From the NCBI RefSeq assembly GCF_016623495.1, contig NZ_JAEHHL010000001.1, positions 1 to 64,000 of the forward strand: a stretch of 64,000 nucleotides of DNA, in the 5' to 3' direction. The stretch's first letter is position 1. Every line of letters begins with the position of its first letter. The notes beneath the pieces were generated by a model that was not told the origin of the DNA, ran no database searches, and was given only the letters and a program-made list of their open reading frames with translations. A program made the position numbers and the translations under genes. Below, piece after piece: positions 1 through 8,882 of the stretch. Source of the DNA: Thermohalobaculum xanthum (GTDB lineage: Bacteria; Pseudomonadota; Alphaproteobacteria; Rhodobacterales; Rhodobacteraceae).

Positions 1-255
1 CCACCCTCCTGCGGGATCGACATCCGGAAAACTCCATTGATGTTCCGCGAACCTGGCGGGAGGTAATGGAGCGGACGTCCGGGGGCAAGGCTTCGAGTGG
101 GTCGCCGCGCCGACACGAAATGTTGATCCGTGTCGCGGCGTGGGCAGCATGCTGCCGCGGAGGCGGGAATTCCCCAAAAAAGAACCCCGGGACGAGCCCG
201 GGGTTTAGGGTAAGGCGCCGGTCGGGGACTTGACGCGGCGCCGCCTGGGAGAGCG
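1..255. other. Left-edge non-coding stretch
   Basis: No credible gene is seen in this stretch. It holds a GC-rich inverted repeat near 108-139 (arms CGACACG and CGTGTCG), a short palindrome GCAGCATGCTGC near 144-155, and the terminator described separately. It may be the promoter side of a gene beyond the left edge. Confidence 0.5.
176..206 (-). terminator. Intrinsic terminator of the aminotransferase gene
   Basis: Perfect 9-bp inverted repeat (183-191 with 197-205, AACCCCGGG and its complement) with a 5-nt loop. Read on the minus strand it is followed by C and six T residues (181-176). It lies 50 bp past the stop codon of the minus-strand aminotransferase and has the classic Rho-independent form. 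Confidence 0.85.
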
Positions 256-1455
256 TTACTCGGCCGCCTGGCGCAGCTGGGCGGCTTCGTGTGACTCGCG
301 GTACCAGCCCTGCGCCGCCGCCACGCCCGAGCCGAGCTCGACCTCGTATCCGGCGTCGCGCAGCGACATCTCGGCCAGCGACAGCGCCGTCAGGCACATG
401 CCCTCGTTCAGGTCGCCGAGATGGCCGATGCGGAAGACCTTGCCCATCACCTTCGACAGGCCGGTGCCGAACGAGATGTTGTAGTTCCGGTAGCCCGCGC
501 TGATCACCTCGCGCGCGTCGATCGACTCGGGGACGACGATGGCGGACACCGTGTCCGAATGCCATTTCGGCTCGGCCGCGCAGAGGCGCAGGCCCCAGGC
601 GCTGACCGCGCGGCGCACGCCCTCTGCCAGCCGGTAATGGCGGGCGAAGACGTTCTCGAGCCCCTCGCGCTCGATCCGGGCCAGCGAGGTCTTGAGGCCG
701 TGGAAGAGCTGCGTCGGCGGCGTGTAGGGGAAATAGCCGTCGTCGTTGACCTTCATCATGTCGACGAAGTCGAAGTAGCAGCGCTTCATCGTCGCGGTCT
801 TCGAGTCTTCGAGCGCGCGTTGCGAGACGCCGAGCATCGACAGGCCCGCGGGCAGCATGAAGCCCTTCTGCGAACCCGCGACTGCGAGGTCCACGCCCCA
901 CTCGTCCATCCGGAAATCGATCGAGCCGATCGACGAGACGCCGTCGACGAACAGCATCGCCGGATGCCCCGCCGCATCAAGCACGCGGCGAACGCCGGCA
1001 ATGTCCGAGGACACGCCCGTCGCGGTCTCGTTCTGGGTGGCAAAGACGGCCTTGATCTTGTGCGCCTTGTCGGCCTCGAGGACCTTCGCATATTCCTCGA
1101 GCGGGACGCCGGTGCCCCATTCGCACTCGATCACGTGGACGTCGAGGCCGAGCCGCTCGGCCATGTCGACCCAGAGGTGGCTGAACTGGCCGAAGCGGCT
1201 CATCAACACCTTGTCGCCCGGGTTGAGCGTGTTGGTGATCGCCGCCTCCCAGGCGCCGGTCCCTGAGGAGGGGTACATGAAGACGCGGCCCGTCTTGGTC
1301 TTGAAGACGCGCTTGAGTCCCGCGAACAGCGGCTTGGTCAGGTCGCCGAAGTCCGGCGCCCGCATGTCCTGCATGGGCACGTTCATCGACTGCCGCACAT
1401 CCTCGGGGATGTTCGTCGGCCCCGGAATGAAGAGATGCGTGAACCCGGTCTTCAT
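256..1455 (-). CDS. sgaA: Serine--glyoxylate aminotransferase family protein
   Basis: A class V PLP-dependent aminotransferase of 399 aa, the usual length for the alanine/serine/aspartate-glyoxylate aminotransferase family. The PLP lysine is K197 in GSQKGFM, preceded by the FVDGVSSIGS block that holds the cofactor Asp; the N-terminal FIPGPTNIP is typical. The enzyme transfers an amino group to glyoxylate to give glycine, probably from serine, yielding hydroxypyruvate for the serine cycle or photorespiration-like salvage. Aspartate (the BhcA reaction of the beta-hydroxyaspartate cycle) is an alternative donor, but no other bhc gene is adjacent. It diverges from a short-chain-acyl-type XRE regulator across a 267-bp gap and ends in its own terminator, so it is probably monocistronic. 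The family's usual HR(S/G)P stretch reads MRAPDF here. Confidence 0.8.
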   Translation of the reverse strand: MKTGFTHLFIPGPTNIPEDVRQSMNVPMQDMRAPDFGDLTKPLFAGLKRVFKTKTGRVFMYPSSGTGAWEAAITNTLNPGDKVLMSRFGQFSHLWVDMAERLGLDVHVIECEWGTGVPLEEYAKVLEADKAHKIKAVFATQNETATGVSSDIAGVRRVLDAAGHPAMLFVDGVSSIGSIDFRMDEWGVDLAVAGSQKGFMLPAGLSMLGVSQRALEDSKTATMKRCYFDFVDMMKVNDDGYFPYTPPTQLFHGLKTSLARIEREGLENVFARHYRLAEGVRRAVSAWGLRLCAAEPKWHSDTVSAIVVPESIDAREVISAGYRNYNISFGTGLSKVMGKVFRIGHLGDLNEGMCLTALSLAEMSLRDAGYEVELGSGVAAAQGWYRESHEAAQLRQAAE

Positions 1456-1576
1456 GGCGTTTCCCCTGGCTTCCCATATCTGTCGTTGATCTTGGCGCCG
1501 CGGTTCTCGACCGCGCTATGCTGGTATCCCAGATAGCAACGCGGGCGCGGTGATCCCAGCGAAACAGGGTTGTTGC

Positions 1577-1610
1577 GTTGCAAATGTTGCTTACAAACTT
1601 GACAAATGTA
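1577..1610. promoter_or_regulatory. AT-rich operator candidate with TTTGCAAA-like half-sites
   Basis: An A/T-rich island in a GC-rich divergent intergenic region. It contains GTTGCAAA (1577-1584), CTTACAAA (1590-1597) and TTGACAAA (1599-1606). These resemble the TTTGCAAA repeats described for PccR-type short-chain-acyl-CoA regulators, the class encoded by the gene at 1723. TTGACA at 1599-1604 could also be a -35 element. Binding is inferred. Confidence 0.45.
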
Positions 1611-1722
1611 AATCTTGTAATGAGGCTTCCACACATTGGAAGAGATCGCCCTTCGAGGGGGCCGTTCCGGCGCGGATTTGCGCCAGCGCGGCCGGAACGG
1701 GCGGATGCGAGCAGGGCAGGCG

Positions 1723-3141
1723 ATGAAGACCCAGAAGAACTTCGTCGGGCCGCGACTCAGGCAACTGAGGCGCGAGCATCGGCAGACCCAGGCCGAGATG
1801 GCACGCGCGCTGGGCTTGAGTTCGGCCTATGTGAACCTGCTCGAGAACAACCAGCGCTCGGTCTCGGTGCGGGTTCTCATGAAGCTCTCCGAGATCTACG
1901 GCGTCGACTGGCGCGACATCGTCAAGGATGACGGGCCGACCCATCTGGCCGACCTGCGCAATGTGGTGCAGGATCCGCTGTTCTCGAAGAGCCGGCCGGA
2001 CATCGAGGAGCTTCGGGCCGCGCTCGATCACGCGCCGCGCCTCGCGCAGTCTCTGATCACGCTCCACAAGAGCTACCGCCAGCTGACCGAGCGGCTGCTG
2101 GCGGTCACCGAGGGCGACAAGGACACTGCGCGCCGACTGCTTGGCGCAAATCCCGAGAGCGTGGTGCACGACCTGTTCCGCCAGCACCGGAACCACTTCG
2201 ACGCGCTCGAGGATGCGGCCGACGCCTTCCGCGAGGGTGACGAAGTCGAGCCGGACGAGATCTACATCCACCTCAAGCGCCGCCTCGACCGTGAGCATGG
2301 CATTACCGCGCAGGTCGTGCCCGTCGCGGCGATGCCCAACGCGCTGCGCTACTACGACGAGACCGAGCGGCGGATCCTGCTCAGCCAGGGCCTCGACTAT
2401 CCCAACAGGGTGTTCCAGCTCACCCACATGCTGGGGCTGATCGAGCATCGCGAGGCGATGGACCGGCTCATCGCCGAGGCGGGGATCGCGGGCGCGCGCG
2501 AGCAGGCGCGCTGCCGGGTCGAGCTTGCGAACTATTTCGCCGCAGCGGTGCTGATGCCCTATGACCGCGTGCTGCGCGAGGCCGAGCGATCGGGCTATGA
2601 CATCGACCAGATCGCGGCGCGGTTCGGTGTCAGTTTCGAGCAGGTCTGCCACCGGCTCACGACGCTGGGCCGCGAGGGCAGGGCGGGCGTGCCCTTCTTC
2701 TTCATGCGCATCGACAAGGCGGGAAATGTCACCAAGCGCTTCAACGCGACCGCGTTCCACCTGGCGCAATACGGGGGCGCGTGTCCGCGCCTCGACATCC
2801 ATGTCTCGTTCAGGACCCCGGGCCGGGTGATCCCGCAATTCGTCGAGATGCCGGACGGCTCGCGCTACTTCACCATAAACCGGACCGTCGACCGGCCGGT
2901 GCTCGCGCGCCAGACGCAGGACAACCGGCTGGCCGTGACGCTGGGCTGTGCGATCGAGCACGCGGCCAAGATCTCCTACGCCTCGTCCTATCAGCTGGGC
3001 GACCCGAACCTCTTCACCCCGATCGGCATCAACTGCCGCCTTTGCCCGCGCCAGCACTGCGCGCAGCGCGCGCACCAGCCCGTGCATTTCGAGTTGCCGA
3101 TCGACGTCCACCGCCGAGGCGAGACGCGCTTCGAGAGCTGA
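1723..3141 (+). CDS. XRE-type short-chain fatty acyl transcriptional regulator (ScfR/PccR/RamB-like)
   Basis: A 472-aa regulator with an N-terminal HTH_3 domain (about residues 8-65, RLRQLRREHRQTQAEMARALG), a helical linker, an IrrE/DUF955-like zone (around 190-270) and the C-terminal domain of short-chain fatty acyl regulators, ending in the cysteine-rich segment NCRLCPRQHC. Proteins of this build (PccR of Rhodobacter, RamB of Corynebacterium) sense acyl-CoA status and control propionyl-CoA, acetate or glyoxylate genes. The start is placed at MKTQKNF because the HTH begins there; an in-frame ATG lies at 1702 and another at 1636. Its neighbours, a glyoxylate aminotransferase (divergent) and methylmalonyl-CoA epimerase (downstream), are plausible targets. 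The exact effector is unknown. Confidence 0.85.
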   Translation: MKTQKNFVGPRLRQLRREHRQTQAEMARALGLSSAYVNLLENNQRSVSVRVLMKLSEIYGVDWRDIVKDDGPTHLADLRNVVQDPLFSKSRPDIEELRAALDHAPRLAQSLITLHKSYRQLTERLLAVTEGDKDTARRLLGANPESVVHDLFRQHRNHFDALEDAADAFREGDEVEPDEIYIHLKRRLDREHGITAQVVPVAAMPNALRYYDETERRILLSQGLDYPNRVFQLTHMLGLIEHREAMDRLIAEAGIAGAREQARCRVELANYFAAAVLMPYDRVLREAERSGYDIDQIAARFGVSFEQVCHRLTTLGREGRAGVPFFFMRIDKAGNVTKRFNATAFHLAQYGGACPRLDIHVSFRTPGRVIPQFVEMPDGSRYFTINRTVDRPVLARQTQDNRLAVTLGCAIEHAAKISYASSYQLGDPNLFTPIGINCRLCPRQHCAQRAHQPVHFELPIDVHRRGETRFES

Positions 3142-3246
3142 CGCCGGCGCGCATCATGGTGTCGCGGCCCGGCATCGAAGCTTGCCTGCCGGGCCGCACC
3201 GCCTTACCTCACGGCGCACGGGTTCCGGATCTGACGGAGAGGCAAG

Positions 3247-3651
3247 ATGATCGGCAGGCTCAACCACGTAGCTATCGCGGTTCCCGACCTCGACGCGGCG
3301 GCGGCGCAGTATCGCGACACCCTGGGCGCGAAGGTGGGGGCGCCGCAGGACGAGCCCGACCACGGTGTGACCGTCGTCTTCATCGAACTGCCCAACACCA
3401 AGATCGAACTGCTCTACCCGCTCGGCGAGAACTCGCCGATCAAGGGCTTTCTCGAGAAGAACCCCTCGGGCGGCATCCATCACATCTGCTACGAGGTCGA
3501 GGATATCCTCGCGGCCCGCGACCGGCTGCAGGCGACGGGCGCGCGCGTGCTGGGATCGGGCGAGCCGAAGATCGGCGCGCATGGCAAGCCGGTGCTGTTC
3601 CTGCACCCCAAGGACTTCACCGGCACCCTGGTCGAGCTCGAGCAGGTCTGA
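3247..3651 (+). CDS. mce: Methylmalonyl-CoA epimerase
   Basis: A 134-aa single glyoxalase/VOC-fold protein that interconverts (R)- and (S)-methylmalonyl-CoA between propionyl-CoA carboxylase and methylmalonyl-CoA mutase. It also serves the ethylmalonyl-CoA route. The start is well marked (GGAGAGGCAAG before the ATG) and the protein opens MIGRLNHVAIAV, with metal ligand H7. GGIHHICYEV supplies the second histidine (H78/H79) and TLVELEQV the C-terminal Glu ligand (E130). It lies 105 bp after the short-chain-acyl regulator and 1 bp before the DUF1467 gene, which suggests one transcript with the latter. Confidence 0.92.
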   Translation: MIGRLNHVAIAVPDLDAAAAQYRDTLGAKVGAPQDEPDHGVTVVFIELPNTKIELLYPLGENSPIKGFLEKNPSGGIHHICYEVEDILAARDRLQATGARVLGSGEPKIGAHGKPVLFLHPKDFTGTLVELEQV

Positions 3652-3652
3652 G

Positions 3653-3925
3653 ATGTCATTCACCTCGGGGCTCGTCTTCTACGCCATCATCTGGGCGCTG
3701 GTCTTCTACATGGTCAATCCGCTGTGGCAGGTCAGCCAGCGCGAGGCCGGCAAAGTCGTCCCCGGCACCCCCGAAAGCGCGCCGGTCGACGCCAAGCTGC
3801 GCAAGAAGGCGATCATCACGACGGTGGTCGCCGCGATCCTGTTTGGGCTGCTCTACTGGGTGATCGAGTACGACGTGATCACGCTGGATGACCTGACCTG
3901 GATGGAGCCGCCGGGACGCTACTGA
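3653..3925 (+). CDS. DUF1467 family small membrane protein
   Basis: A 90-aa protein with two predicted membrane helices (about residues 5-22, SGLVFYAIIWALVFYMV, and 55-72, AIITTVVAAILFGLLYWVI), separated by a charged cytoplasmic or periplasmic loop. It matches the DUF1467 family, which is widespread in Alphaproteobacteria and has no known role. The ATG at 3653 begins one base after the epimerase stop, and the coupling suggests co-transcription with mce. Nothing in the sequence indicates an enzymatic function. Confidence 0.8.
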   Translation: MSFTSGLVFYAIIWALVFYMVNPLWQVSQREAGKVVPGTPESAPVDAKLRKKAIITTVVAAILFGLLYWVIEYDVITLDDLTWMEPPGRY

Positions 3926-3967
3926 GCGCGGCGCGAGCCACGTAGGGCCCGGCTGCGCGCGGGGTCC

Positions 3968-4003
3968 GATCCGTCACCCCGATCCGTCACCCCGATCCGT
4001 CAC
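3968..4003. repeat. 13-bp tandem repeat, about 2.8 copies
   Basis: GATCCGTCACCCC is repeated head-to-tail from 3968, 3981 and 3994, the last copy truncated to GATCCGTCAC. It sits between the convergent DUF1467 and CysZ-like genes and has no coding or hairpin role I can see. It looks like slippage-type expansion in a convergent intergenic spacer. Confidence 0.9.
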
Positions 4004-4033
4004 TCGGCGCTCGGCGTGCCTCCCGCTTCGCGC

Positions 4034-4726
4034 TCAGCCCCGGGCGCGGGCGCGATGCACCTGGTGGGTGAAGGTCGCGACCCCGAGCACCGGAATGATC
4101 AGGTTCAGAACGGGGATCATCAGCGGCACGGTCATCAGCGTCCCCGCGACCCACGCGCTCAACCAGTTGCGGCGCCTGAGCGCCTCGGCCTCGCGCGGCG
4201 CGAGGTGCCGCTCGGCGACCAGCTGGAAATACTCGCGGCCAAGCAGATAGCCGTTCACCGCGATGAAGACGAATGGCGCCAGTGGCCCCGCCAGCAGATA
4301 GACCACAAGCCCCACGAGGTTGACCCCGATCACCACCGCCGTGAACTTCAGCGCCGACAGCATGCTCGCGAGAAGGCCTGTGCCGGGCGTGTCGGCGACC
4401 TCGGGATAATACTTGCGCTCGACCGCGTCGGCGATGCGCTCGAGAAACAGGTTCACGAAGGCTGCGGCCACCGGGACCATCAGGAAGGTCGACCCCAAGA
4501 GCACCGCGCCGACCGCCAGCCCCTGCAGCCCCGCGACCGGCAGGCTGACCTCGCCGGCAAGTGGCAGGTCGATCGTGGCCGGGAGGAAGCCTGCGATCCA
4601 TCCCGCGCCCGCCGCAAAGGCGATGAGGAGCGCAATGGTCAGCGCGAGCGACGTGGCCAGGACGCCGAGAAAACGCCGGTCGCCCATCTGCGCCAGCGCC
4701 TTGAGGAAATCGCTGATCAGAGCCAT
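4034..4726 (-). CDS. EI24/CysZ-type integral membrane protein
   Basis: A 230-aa polytopic inner-membrane protein. It starts MALISDFLKALAQMGDRRF and carries hydrophobic helices around 25-45, 65-85, 130-165 and 195-215, with the C-terminal WVAGTLMTVPLMIPVLNLIIP motif region typical of EI24/CysZ-like proteins. CysZ of enterobacteria carries sulfate; in Alphaproteobacteria the substrate of this family is not established, so sulfate transport is only a possibility. The chosen ATG overlaps the nitroreductase stop by 10 bp, pointing to translational coupling. It is the last gene of the minus-strand GNAT-nitroreductase-CysZ group. Confidence 0.75.
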   Translation of the reverse strand: MALISDFLKALAQMGDRRFLGVLATSLALTIALLIAFAAGAGWIAGFLPATIDLPLAGEVSLPVAGLQGLAVGAVLLGSTFLMVPVAAAFVNLFLERIADAVERKYYPEVADTPGTGLLASMLSALKFTAVVIGVNLVGLVVYLLAGPLAPFVFIAVNGYLLGREYFQLVAERHLAPREAEALRRRNWLSAWVAGTLMTVPLMIPVLNLIIPVLGVATFTHQVHRARARG

Positions 4727-5319
4727 GTGATGATCGCCTCGACATCGGGGCGGGGGCGGTCGGTGGGAACGACGGTTTCGCGCCCGATATGGACGAAGCC
4801 CGCGACCGTCTCGCCCGGCTGCGCGCCCAGAGCGCCCGCGAGGAAGCCGGCATCGCGCGCCAGCGGCCCGGTCAGCCAGTTCGCTCCCCATCCGGCGGCG
4901 AGCGCGGCGTTCACCAGCGACAGGCAGACCGCGCCTGCGGACATCTCCTGCTCCCATCCCGGGATCTTGTCCGAGGGTTTCGGCGAGGCCAGAACCGCCA
5001 CGATCACGGCGCCCTGCGTGAAGGCGGCCGCGGCCTTGTCGACCGTCTGCGGTTCGAGGCCGAGTGCCATACCGCGCTCGCGGGCGGCGTCGGCGACCCG
5101 GCGCCGCGCATCGCCCGAGATCACCACGAAGCGCCAGGGTTCGAGCTTGCCGTGATCGGGACAGCGCGCGGCGGCGCGGAGCAGCGTCGTCAGCTCCTTG
5201 CGGTCCGGGCCCTCGTCGCCCAGCGTCTTCGCCGGGCGCGAGCGCCGGGTCAGAAGGAAGTCCAGCACGTCGGGGCGTGCGTGCAGCGGCGTGGGCTCGG
5301 TCATGGTATCTGCGGTCAT
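4717..5319 (-). CDS. Nitroreductase family protein (FMN-dependent oxidoreductase)
   Basis: A 200-aa protein of the small single-domain nitroreductase fold (YdjA-like). RRSRPAKTLGDEGP near the N-terminus and AARCPDHGKLEPWRF are the FMN-phosphate and flavin contact blocks, and GWGANWLTGP follows at about 145. Such enzymes reduce nitro, quinone or other electrophilic substrates with NAD(P)H; the natural substrate cannot be told. The start at 5319 forms an ATGA overlap with the stop of the acetyltransferase gene; a second in-frame ATG is at 5304. It is translationally coupled on both sides. Confidence 0.85.
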   Translation of the reverse strand: MTADTMTEPTPLHARPDVLDFLLTRRSRPAKTLGDEGPDRKELTTLLRAAARCPDHGKLEPWRFVVISGDARRRVADAARERGMALGLEPQTVDKAAAAFTQGAVIVAVLASPKPSDKIPGWEQEMSAGAVCLSLVNAALAAGWGANWLTGPLARDAGFLAGALGAQPGETVAGFVHIGRETVVPTDRPRPDVEAIITWL

Positions 5320-6017
5320 CCGGTGGCGACGAGGATCGGTCGGGTCAGGTCCGAGAGGCGTTGGCGCTGGCGGCCCTCGGCGTCGAAATTCGCGGGGTCG
5401 AGCCAGGTCTCGAACGCGGCTTTCAGCGCGGGCCACTCGGCGTCGATGGCCGCGTACCACGCGGTGTCGCGGTTGCGCCCCTTGGAGATGGTGGCCTGGC
5501 GGAAGATGCCCTCGTAGGACAGGCCCAGGCGCTGCGCGGCGCGGCGCGAGGGAGCGTTGCGCGAGTCGCATTTCCACTCGTAGCGCCGGTAACCGGCCTC
5601 GAAGGCCCAGCGCATCATCAGGTACATCGTCTCGGTCGCCGCCGGCCGACCCTGGAGGCGGGGCGAGAAATTGATATGCCCCACCTCGATCGAGCCGGAC
5701 GCCGGCGCGATACGCAGGTAGCTGGCGACGCCGACCGGTCCCTCGGACGGGTCGACGATGGCGAAGAACAGGGGGTCGGAATGGCGGCTGACCTCGCTGA
5801 CCCAGTCCTCGTAGGCGGCGAGGCTGGGGTAGGGGCCATAGGGCAGGTAGGCCCAGTTCTCGACCGAGCTGTTGGCCGCGTGAAGCGCCGCCGCGTGGTC
5901 CACCATCAGCGGCTCGATCCGCACCAGGCGTCCGGTCATCGTCTGGCGCCCGGGGGCACGGGGCGGCGTCCAGCCGCTGAGCGGCGCGCTGGTCGTCTGG
6001 GGAGAAGGAGAGGACAT
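5316..6017 (-). CDS. GNAT N-acetyltransferase (RimJ/RimL-like)
   Basis: A 233-aa acetyltransferase with the GNAT fold. It has an N-terminal substrate region (RLVRIEPLMVDHAAALH), central strands (PVGVASYLRI, GSIEVGHINFSPRLQGRPAATE) containing the acetyl-CoA pyrophosphate loop, and YRRYEWKCDSRNAPSRRAAQRLGL, which is diagnostic of the RimJ/RimL branch that acetylates protein N-termini or small molecules. The first gene of a coupled three-gene minus-strand operon. A later start at the MTGRLVRIE methionine (residue 27) is also possible, since the first 26 residues are low-complexity and Pro/Ser-rich. Substrate unknown. Confidence 0.8.
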   Translation of the reverse strand: MSSPSPQTTSAPLSGWTPPRAPGRQTMTGRLVRIEPLMVDHAAALHAANSSVENWAYLPYGPYPSLAAYEDWVSEVSRHSDPLFFAIVDPSEGPVGVASYLRIAPASGSIEVGHINFSPRLQGRPAATETMYLMMRWAFEAGYRRYEWKCDSRNAPSRRAAQRLGLSYEGIFRQATISKGRNRDTAWYAAIDAEWPALKAAFETWLDPANFDAEGRQRQRLSDLTRPILVATG

Positions 6018-6155
6018 CGGGTGGCACCTCTGGATTCGGACCTCGCCACTATGGCGCGATGCCGAGCAAGGTCCAGCCCCGCTGAAGCGGAAACCCCGGC
6101 CGTCGCCCGGGGGACGGAAGAAGCGGGCGCGCCATGGCGCGCGCCGCAGCGCCGG

Positions 6156-7940
6156 TCACTCGCGCGGCATCAGGCGCAGGCCGAGCTCGCGCAGCTGCTG
6201 GGCGGTCACCTCGGAGGGCGCGCCCATCATCAGGTCCTCGGCCCGCTGGTTCATCGGGAACATGATGACCTCGCGGATGTTCTCGGCGTCGGCCAGCAGC
6301 ATGACGATCCGGTCGATGCCCGGCGCGATGCCACCATGCGGGGGCGCGCCGTACTTGAAGGCGTTGATCATGCCGCCGAAATGGCTGTCCACGAACGCCT
6401 TGTCGTGGCCGACGATCTCGAAGGCCTTGTACATGATCTCGGGCTTGTGGTTCCGGATCGCGCCCGAGCTGAGCTCTACGCCGTTGCAGACGATGTCGTA
6501 CTGGTAGCCCCTGACATCGAGGGGATCGAGCTTCTCCAGCGCCTCGAGCCCGCCCTGCGGCATCGAGAAGGGGTTGTGCGAGAAGTCGAGGGTCTTCGTC
6601 TCCTCGTCCCACTCGTACATCGGGAAGTCGACGATCCAGCAGAAGCGGAACTCGTGCTTCCAGTCGTCGTTCGGCTGCGTCTCGGCCCAGATCACGTTCC
6701 GCGCCTTGCCCGCAACATCGATGAACGAGGACGGCTTTCCGGCGAGGAAGAAGGCCGCGTCGCCCGCGCCGAGGCCGAGCTGCGTTCGGATCGCCTCGGT
6801 GCGCTCCTCGCCGATGTTCTTGGCCAGCGGGCCAGCGCCCACGACCGCACCGCCTTCCTCGCGCCAGAAGATGTAGCCCATCCCCGGCAGGCCTTCCTTC
6901 TGCGCCCAGGAGTTCATGCGGTCGCAAAAGGCACGGCTTCCACCCTTGGGCGCCGGGATCGCGCGGACCTCGTTGCCTTCCTTTTCAAGCATCTGCGCGA
7001 AGATCTTGAAGCCCGATCCGGCGAAATGCTCGGAGACGATCTGCATCTCGATCGGGTTGCGCAGGTCGGGCTTGTCCGAGCCGTATTTCAGCATCGCCTC
7101 GGCGTAAGGAATGCGCGGGAACTCCTGCGTGACGGGGCGGCCGCCGCCGAATTCCTCGAAGAGGCCGCGCATCACCGGCTCGATCGCCTGGAAGACGTCC
7201 TCCTGCTCGACGAAGCTCATTTCCATGTCGAGCTGGTAGAACTCGCCGGGGCTGCGGTCGGCACGCGGATCCTCGTCGCGGAAGCACGGCGCGATCTGGA
7301 AGTAGCGGTCGAAGCCCGCGACCATCACCAGCTGCTTGAACTGCTGCGGAGCCTGGGGCAGGGCGTAGAACTTGCCCGGATGCAGGCGCGAGGGCACCAG
7401 GAAGTCGCGCGCGCCCTCGGGGCTCGACGCCGTCAGGATCGGGGTCTGGAACTCGGTGAAGCCCTGCTCGACCATGCGCCGGCGGATCGAGGCGATCACG
7501 CCCGCGCGCAGCATGATGTTCTGGTGAAGCTTCTCGCGCCGCAGGTCGAGGAAGCGGTAGCGCAGCCGCGTCTCCTCGGGGTAGTCGACCTCGCCGAAGA
7601 CCGGCAGCGGCAGTTCCTCGGCGGCGCCCAGGACCTCGATGTCGCGGACGAAGACCTCGATCTCGCCGGTCGGGAGCTTGGGGTTGACCAGCTCGGGGTC
7701 GCGCGCCTTCACCACGCCGTCGATGCGGATGACCCATTCCGAGCGCACCTTCTCGACCTCGGCAAAGGCCGGGCTGTCCGGGTCGGCCAGCACCTGCGTG
7801 ATCCCGTAATGGTCGCGCAGGTCGATGAACAGGATGCCCCCGTGGTCGCGCACCCGGTGCACCCAGCCCGAGAGGCGGACATCCTCACCGACATGCGCCT
7901 TGTTCAGCGCGGCGCAGGTATGGCTGCGATAGGCATGCAT
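6156..7940 (-). CDS. aspS: Aspartyl-tRNA synthetase
   Basis: A 594-aa class IIb synthetase that charges tRNA-Asp, and in many alphaproteobacteria also tRNA-Asn. It has the N-terminal OB anticodon-binding domain ([23 protein letters not shown], about 20-45), motif 2 around [19 protein letters not shown], a bacterial GAD insert domain in the middle, and motif 3 near the C-terminus ([15 protein letters not shown]). The start [13 protein letters not shown] matches the family and places the gene under a well-formed upstream promoter. The length is normal for a bacterial-type AspRS. No asparagine synthetase or gatCAB gene is in the window to settle its tRNA specificity. Confidence 0.95.
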   Translation of the reverse strand: MHAYRSHTCAALNKAHVGEDVRLSGWVHRVRDHGGILFIDLRDHYGITQVLADPDSPAFAEVEKVRSEWVIRIDGVVKARDPELVNPKLPTGEIEVFVRDIEVLGAAEELPLPVFGEVDYPEETRLRYRFLDLRREKLHQNIMLRAGVIASIRRRMVEQGFTEFQTPILTASSPEGARDFLVPSRLHPGKFYALPQAPQQFKQLVMVAGFDRYFQIAPCFRDEDPRADRSPGEFYQLDMEMSFVEQEDVFQAIEPVMRGLFEEFGGGRPVTQEFPRIPYAEAMLKYGSDKPDLRNPIEMQIVSEHFAGSGFKIFAQMLEKEGNEVRAIPAPKGGSRAFCDRMNSWAQKEGLPGMGYIFWREEGGAVVGAGPLAKNIGEERTEAIRTQLGLGAGDAAFFLAGKPSSFIDVAGKARNVIWAETQPNDDWKHEFRFCWIVDFPMYEWDEETKTLDFSHNPFSMPQGGLEALEKLDPLDVRGYQYDIVCNGVELSSGAIRNHKPEIMYKAFEIVGHDKAFVDSHFGGMINAFKYGAPPHGGIAPGIDRIVMLLADAENIREVIMFPMNQRAEDLMMGAPSEVTAQQLRELGLRLMPRE

Positions 7941-7985
7941 TCTGGTCGTCCTCCGGGGTGGCGAGCGGGCAGGGCGTCGGGGCGC

Positions 7986-8015
7986 GATAGACCGCGTTCC
8001 GGGCCTGACTGTCAA
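7986..8015 (-). promoter_or_regulatory. Probable sigma-70 promoter of aspS
   Basis: On the minus strand TTGACA (8015-8010) is followed after 18 bp by TCTATC (7991-7986), about 45 bp before the aspS ATG. The -35 is consensus and the -10 is weak. Confidence 0.45.
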
Positions 8016-8040
8016 GGGGCGCGGGCGGTCGCGCCCGGCC

Positions 8041-8724
8041 TCAGCGCATGATCGCGCCGTGATAGAAGAAGATACCCAGCCCGGTGGTGAAGACGATCTG
8101 CCCCGCGACCGCATGCAGCACGCAGGCGAGCAGGAACGAGCGGTGACGCATATAGGCCCAGGCCATCACCGCCCCGCCCACCGCGGTCATCGAGATCGTG
8201 ACCCAGTTGAGGAAGAAGAGGTGCCCAAGCCCGAAAGCCGCGGCGTTGGCAACGACCGCGGTGCCGACATTGGGAAACAGGCGGCCGTAGCGCCGGAAGA
8301 ACAGCGGCCGGTAGATCAGTTCCTGCGGCACGACCGAGGCGATCGGATAGGCCACCATGATCAAAAGCCACAGCTCGGGGCGCTGGCGCGGCAGTTCGAG
8401 AAAACGCTCGGGCACCAGCACGAGCGCGACGGTCGTGCAGGCAAGCGCGACCATCACCACGAAACCGAGGATCAGGCGCCACTCGTAAAGCACGGGCCCC
8501 TCGATCAGCTCGCGGAACCGGAAGCCCGGCGTCACGGCCAACAGCAGTGCCGACATCGCGGCCAGGGCGAAAAGCAGCGGAAACAGGGGATACTGGCCGA
8601 AGAAGGCGACCATCAGCACGGGCGTGCCGACGAACAGGGCCAGGAACTCGGCCCACAGACGCAGCTTGCGCGCTGGCGTCAGTGGGGCCGCGCCGGCGGC
8701 CGCGGTGGTGATTGCCTCGCTCAT
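8041..8724 (-). CDS. CPBP family intramembrane protease-like protein
   Basis: A 227-aa polytopic membrane protein (about six to eight helices) with the CPBP/Abi (CAAX protease-like) signature. [17 protein letters not shown] corresponds to the EExxxR block, [12 protein letters not shown] supplies the first conserved His, and [11 protein letters not shown] carries the later His. The first Glu of the usual EE pair is Gln here, so metal-protease activity is uncertain. The start is taken at [11 protein letters not shown] because the upstream 12 codons (from 8760) look non-coding. Members act in membrane protein processing or bacteriocin immunity; the role here is unknown. Confidence 0.75.
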   Translation of the reverse strand: MSEAITTAAAGAAPLTPARKLRLWAEFLALFVGTPVLMVAFFGQYPLFPLLFALAAMSALLLAVTPGFRFRELIEGPVLYEWRLILGFVVMVALACTTVALVLVPERFLELPRQRPELWLLIMVAYPIASVVPQELIYRPLFFRRYGRLFPNVGTAVVANAAAFGLGHLFFLNWVTISMTAVGGAVMAWAYMRHRSFLLACVLHAVAGQIVFTTGLGIFFYHGAIMR

Positions 8725-8828
8725 GGCGCCCGGTATGTCCCGCTCGGCGCGTTGCTTCAAGGCGCATCACGCGCGCCGGGCGGCGGGACCGGTCACTTTG
8801 CGTGTCGTTTGCGCAAGAAGTCCGCGCC

Positions 8829-8860
8829 AAAGAAAACGGGGCACCCGGTGGGCGCCCCGT
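8829..8860 (-). terminator. Intrinsic terminator of the OmpA-family lipoprotein gene
   Basis: An almost perfect stem (ACGGGGC and CCC pairing with GGG and GCCCCGT, 8836-8860) followed on the minus strand by TTTTCTTT. It lies about 22 bp past the stop at 8883. Confidence 0.85.
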
Positions 8861-8882
8861 CGATTGTTGGCTTGAGCGTCCC

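Noticed and set aside
256-1455. BhcA of the beta-hydroxyaspartate cycle
   Set aside because: The sequence is close to this enzyme family, but bhcB, bhcC, bhcD and the bhcR regulator are absent from the flank, and serine-glyoxylate aminotransferase fits as well.
3968-4003. CRISPR array
   Set aside because: The repeats are directly abutting without spacers, and no cas genes are present.
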